A stretch of DNA of 9,224 bases from contig CAZUAH010000549.1 in the NCBI GenBank assembly GCA_964617665.1, forward strand, positions 1-9,224, given 5' to 3'. The notes under the pieces were generated by a model that saw only the letters and a list, made by a program, of their open reading frames with translations, searched no databases and was not told where the DNA came from. The DNA is from JADHUC01 sp964617665 (lineage in GTDB: Bacteria > Planctomycetota > Planctomycetia > Pirellulales > Pirellulaceae). Positions 6,385 through 9,224 of this stretch are shown in pieces. The position numbers were made by a program, and so were the translations under genes. The stretch's first letter is position 1. Each line of letters begins with the position of its first letter.

Positions 6385-9224
6385 TTACCTCATCACTAAT
6401 TGCGGTGCATTGCCGGATAGCCGATTGATCAGTACGACAATACTTCCGGGCAGCGGTTGTTTGCCCAGGATTCCTCTCTTCTCGGCCCGGAAAGTCGTCC
6501 ACAATTCGCCACCAGCCTTGTGGCACGCCATCGCAACCAGCACGGTGATATCTTCACCCTTGACTTTACCCGCCGCGACTAGCGAGCCCAGTTGAGCGCC
6601 ATCGGTCCGATGCGAACTACTCAATAACCCGCGGGCGGCGAAGAGGGCACCGGCCACAGGCGAGTCGGCCGTTGTCTTATTGGGAAGCGCAGCGAGCACG
6701 TTGGCGTTTGCGTGCGTGTTCCCTATCACCATTGCCGCGTACACGGCTGTGAGCACGGCGGAAAACTCCTGCGGTCGGTCCTTGAGCGTCGTGACGGCCT
6801 TCTCCGCTGCCGGTCGACACTTGTCACGCACTTGGTCGGCCAACGCCGAGATCCCTTTGTGATCGGGCAGCAACCGGGATGCGGTTGTGATCGCCCAGGC
6901 CGAACGGAGCGCGACCCCCGCGCCTTCACCGTCAAACAGTTTCTTCGTTTCTTCCGCACGCCAGGCGATTTGCAGTTCGGTTAGGGCCTCGTCATCCACT
7001 TGGCTGGCCAGAGCCGCGGCCAGCAGATTCCATCCAAACTGGTCGTGCACGTCGAACGTCTCCATCAGACGACTCAGTTCGCGCGCCTTCTGTAGCTGAT
7101 CACGGCGATTCTGAGCCCGCGCACTTGTCTTCGTGTGAAGCGCTGTTAGTGACCGAACGGGCTTGGCTGCCGGGTTGGACAACATGGCGAACATCTCGGC
7201 CGCTTGGCCGTGAGTCTTCGTGTTGCCGATGACCAACAGTTGGCCGGGAGCGAACCATGTCACTTCCTCATCGGACGCCTTCAATGCCTTTCGCACTGCG
7301 TCGATGAACTGCTTGGCGTTTCCTGCTACCATGGCCATGGCCTTGGTCCGGTCCTCGATCTTGTCGAACTCCTCCTTCGTCGGCAGGGCGATCGTCGAAA
7401 CGTCGTATACCCAGGCCGTGATGCGCGGCATCCGCCGATCGCTGCCCGCCACAATCGTCTTGCCGGCACCGCGCCCCGGCTCGGGCTGCCATGTCAGACG
7501 CAACGGCTGAAGCATCCAATCCAATGCCTGGGCCACCGTCGCTCCGCGGAGGTCCAGGTATGTGACTCGGACATTTCGTCCTGCCAGCATGTCGCTCGCG
7601 TCTTCGATGCTACCGTCAATCAGCCGGATTCTCGTTTTGACTGCCTGTGCAATGGCATCCAGCGCTTCGTCCACCGAAGTATCACGGAGCACGAGGTCGA
7701 GCTTTGTGTCCAGCGTAGGTGTCTCTTTCTTCCACGCCTCGACTTGCTTGCTGTGGAGCAATTCCAGTTCGGCCAACGCCGCGCTCGTGGTCTGCGACGT
7801 CTGGTGATTGCCGCGATTCGTGGCCGCCGTGGCCAGGAAGTACGCGCGTACCAGATAGCCGCGGGCCAAGTCGTACTCGTTCTTCTTCAGTTGTGCACGT
7901 CCGGCCTCGAGTAGCTGTTGAGCCGCTTGTGCTATTTCTTTCATATCGCCGCCGAACGCGACCGCCGCGTAGCGGCCGTCGACGACGAGGCTTTCGCCCA
8001 AGTCGGCCAACTTCTCGAAAGACACGATCGGCTGGCCCTTGGCTGGACGAGATGCGGTAGCAGGCCCCATGCCGCCGAACATCGGCATTGGCGTCATCCT
8101 CACGTACCTGCGATCCGCGGATATGACGGGACTGGCAGAGTACGGCGATTTCCCCAACTGCGGACTGGATCTGCGGCGCGTCGGACTATTCGTCGGCAAC
8201 CCAAATCCACCCCGAAGCACTGGTTGGGCTGCTGGCATTGGTCTACCGGCCATCCCGCCGCCGAATCCGCCGCCGCCCATACCACCCATGCCGCCCCCGC
8301 GGCCGAGACCGTTCATGGTGAACGTATGGCCTGCCTTGAATTTTGACCTCGCCGCTACATCGAACATCTTACCTCGGCCTTCACCGCGCGGACCGAAAAA
8401 GCCCTCCCACTGAGTGCCTTCCGGAAGCGGCACCGGTACGAGCATGCGTCGTGGTGGCTGTGCGGGTCGCTCCTTGGCGATGTCCTCTGCATCTTTCTCA
8501 TCCACTGCCACGAAGCTCGTGTATTGGCTCATCAGCCGATAGTCCAGCGCGATTGCCGTCACCTCCTCTTCCACTGCCGGAGATCCCGTGTAATAAGTCT
8601 GCTGCATGAGGTCTTCGATCTTCTTGCGCGCCCACACTTTGGCAAGCACATCGTGGCTCGGTTGATTCTCCGGCAGCGCGACTTGAAGCGGCCAACTGAC
8701 CGCCTCGCCCTCGACCACACCGTTGACCTTGATCTCCGTCGCGCCGCCACCCGTATAGCGGCCAAACAGAATCACGGGGCGACCGGCCCAGAGTTCGGGA
8801 ATCTTCGCCGGATAGGTTTCGGCAATTCCGAGCCTGCCCCAGTCAATGTTGATCTTGGCAAGCTGCGCGCGCTGGATGCGCGTAATGACTTCCTCAGCCA
8901 ACCCAGCAGCGATGTCTTCCAACCCCAACCGCTTGCCCATGCCGCCGCCCTGGCGAGCCACGCCGTCGACCAGGAACATGTTCGGCGAGCTGCCAATGCC
9001 AATTGCCCAGAAGCGAATCTGGTCGCCGCAACTCTTGCCCACGTGTTCGATGATCTGTGCCTCGTTGCCAATGAAGCCGTCGGTCAGCATGATGACGATT
9101 CGTATGCGCTCCTCGTCGATCGGCTGGTCGATGGCTCGTTTGACGCCTTCCAGCATGTGGGTACCGCCGCGACCCCGCCTGCTTTGCGTGAAGCTGAGCG
9201 CCTTTGCGACGTTGGCCTTGTTGA
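6385..9224 (-). CDS. VWA (VIT/VWA-type) protein with Gly-rich linker, secretin/STN-like domain and helical C-terminus; N-terminus outside window
   Basis: The frame is open to the right edge: residues before the ATG at 9156 (KALSFTQSRRGRGGTH) continue the VWA fold, so the start is beyond the window; 945 residues are visible. MIDAS elements Thr21 (GGT) and Asp48 (LTDG) are present; DxSxS is outside. After the VWA come YPAKIPELWAG...LFGRYTGGG and VWARKKIEDLM...LMSQYTSF, matching the post-VWA parts of the paralogue at 2-1528. A Gly-rich stretch (nt about 8242-8310, GGMGGGGFGGGM) and a low-complexity Pro/Arg/Ser segment follow. At nt about 7440-7712 is a secretin/STN-like unit: LDLVLRDTSVDEALDAIAQ..., then VTYLDLRGATVAQALDWML..LRLTW, the alternating strand and 'xxxEALDxxL' helix pattern of secretin N-domains. 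The remainder to the TAA at 6387-6385 is mostly helical. It probably acts in the periplasm-like compartment as a metal-dependent protein-binding platform. The domain order is well supported, the secretin-like assignment moderately, the function not. Confidence 0.87.
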   Translation of the reverse strand, partial: NKANVAKALSFTQSRRGRGGTHMLEGVKRAIDQPIDEERIRIVIMLTDGFIGNEAQIIEHVGKSCGDQIRFWAIGIGSSPNMFLVDGVARQGGGMGKRLGLEDIAAGLAEEVITRIQRAQLAKINIDWGRLGIAETYPAKIPELWAGRPVILFGRYTGGGATEIKVNGVVEGEAVSWPLQVALPENQPSHDVLAKVWARKKIEDLMQQTYYTGSPAVEEEVTAIALDYRLMSQYTSFVAVDEKDAEDIAKERPAQPPRRMLVPVPLPEGTQWEGFFGPRGEGRGKMFDVAARSKFKAGHTFTMNGLGRGGGMGGMGGGGFGGGMAGRPMPAAQPVLRGGFGLPTNSPTRRRSSPQLGKSPYSASPVISADRRYVRMTPMPMFGGMGPATASRPAKGQPIVSFEKLADLGESLVVDGRYAAVAFGGDMKEIAQAAQQLLEAGRAQLKKNEYDLARGYLVRAYFLATAATNRGNHQTSQTTSAALAELELLHSKQVEAWKKETPTLDTKLDLVLRDTSVDEALDAIAQAVKTRIRLIDGSIEDASDMLAGRNVRVTYLDLRGATVAQALDWMLQPLRLTWQPEPGRGAGKTIVAGSDRRMPRITAWVYDVSTIALPTKEEFDKIEDRTKAMAMVAGNAKQFIDAVRKALKASDEEVTWFAPGQLLVIGNTKTHGQAAEMFAMLSNPAAKPVRSLTALHTKTSARAQNRRDQLQKARELSRLMETFDVHDQFGWNLLAAALASQVDDEALTELQIAWRAEETKKLFDGEGAGVALRSAWAITTASRLLPDHKGISALADQVRDKCRPAAEKAVTTLKDRPQEFSAVLTAVYAAMVIGNTHANANVLAALPNKTTADSPVAGALFAARGLLSSSHRTDGAQLGSLVAAGKVKGEDITVLVAMACHKAGGELWTTFRAEKRGILGKQPLPGSIVVLINRLSGNAPQLVMR
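6388..6391 (-). promoter_or_regulatory. Shine-Dalgarno GAGG before the ATA codon
   Basis: On the minus strand GAGG (6391-6388) lies within the last codons of the VWA gene, 6 nt before ATA at 6381, with the VWA stop codon TAA in the spacer. This spacing fits coupled initiation and is the main argument for an ATA start. A four-base match alone is weak evidence. Confidence 0.45.

Noticed and set aside
6385..6387. TAA as a readthrough or recent nonsense codon fusing the VWA gene with the small downstream gene, which is in the same frame
   Set aside because: The segment after the stop is a complete signal peptide, which makes no sense in the middle of a large protein, and a Shine-Dalgarno-like GAGG precedes it. 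Two coupled genes are the simpler reading.
7204..7914. Plus-strand open frame of 236 codons
   Set aside because: Antisense to the VWA/secretin-like coding region; no domain and shadow-like composition rich in Arg, Cys and His.

Overview
This looks like a chromosomal segment from a member of the Planctomycetota, probably a Pirellulales-like lineage. It is GC-rich, with large exported proteins, von Willebrand factor A (VWA) proteins of the VIT-VWA type carrying long low-complexity or extra-domain extensions, and a toroid-plus-DUF4159 protein, a combination common in that phylum. The assignment rests on domain content and style only. I see no rRNA, tRNA, CRISPR array, transposase or phage gene.

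Layout. The left edge (2-1528, +) is the 3' part of a VIT/VWA-type gene ending in a Gln/Asn-rich tail. A 141-bp gap follows that holds a striking 29-bp inverted repeat (1566-1594 / 1619-1647) just upstream of the next ribosome binding site. Next on the plus strand is a 767-residue exported protein (1670-3973), with an N-terminal alpha/alpha-toroid (prenyltransferase/squalene-cyclase-like) region followed by two tandem DUF4159-type domains. After a featureless 118-bp gap comes a 630-residue exported protein of unknown function (4092-5984, +), with a HEAT-like segment and a beta-rich, propeller-like C-terminal half.

The right part is on the minus strand. A VWA gene enters from the right edge and runs to 6385. 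Three bases after its stop begins a small exported protein gene (5968-6381) that seems to start at a non-canonical ATA codon, preceded by a well-placed GAGG. Its 3' end overlaps the 3' end of the plus-strand gene by 17 bp, so the two transcription units converge with no spacer.

The two VWA proteins at the edges are recognisable paralogues. They share the post-VWA 'YPxKxxxL...LFGRYxxGG' segment and the later 'WAxxKI...YTxF' helix-strand segment. They differ in their C-terminal additions: a Q/N-rich tail in one, and a Gly-rich linker, a secretin/STN-like domain and a helical domain in the other. Every protein whose N-terminus is visible carries an export signal, so the neighbourhood probably works in or outside the inner membrane, perhaps in cell-surface or protein-complex assembly. 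That role is inference; no enzymatic pathway can be read from the sequence.
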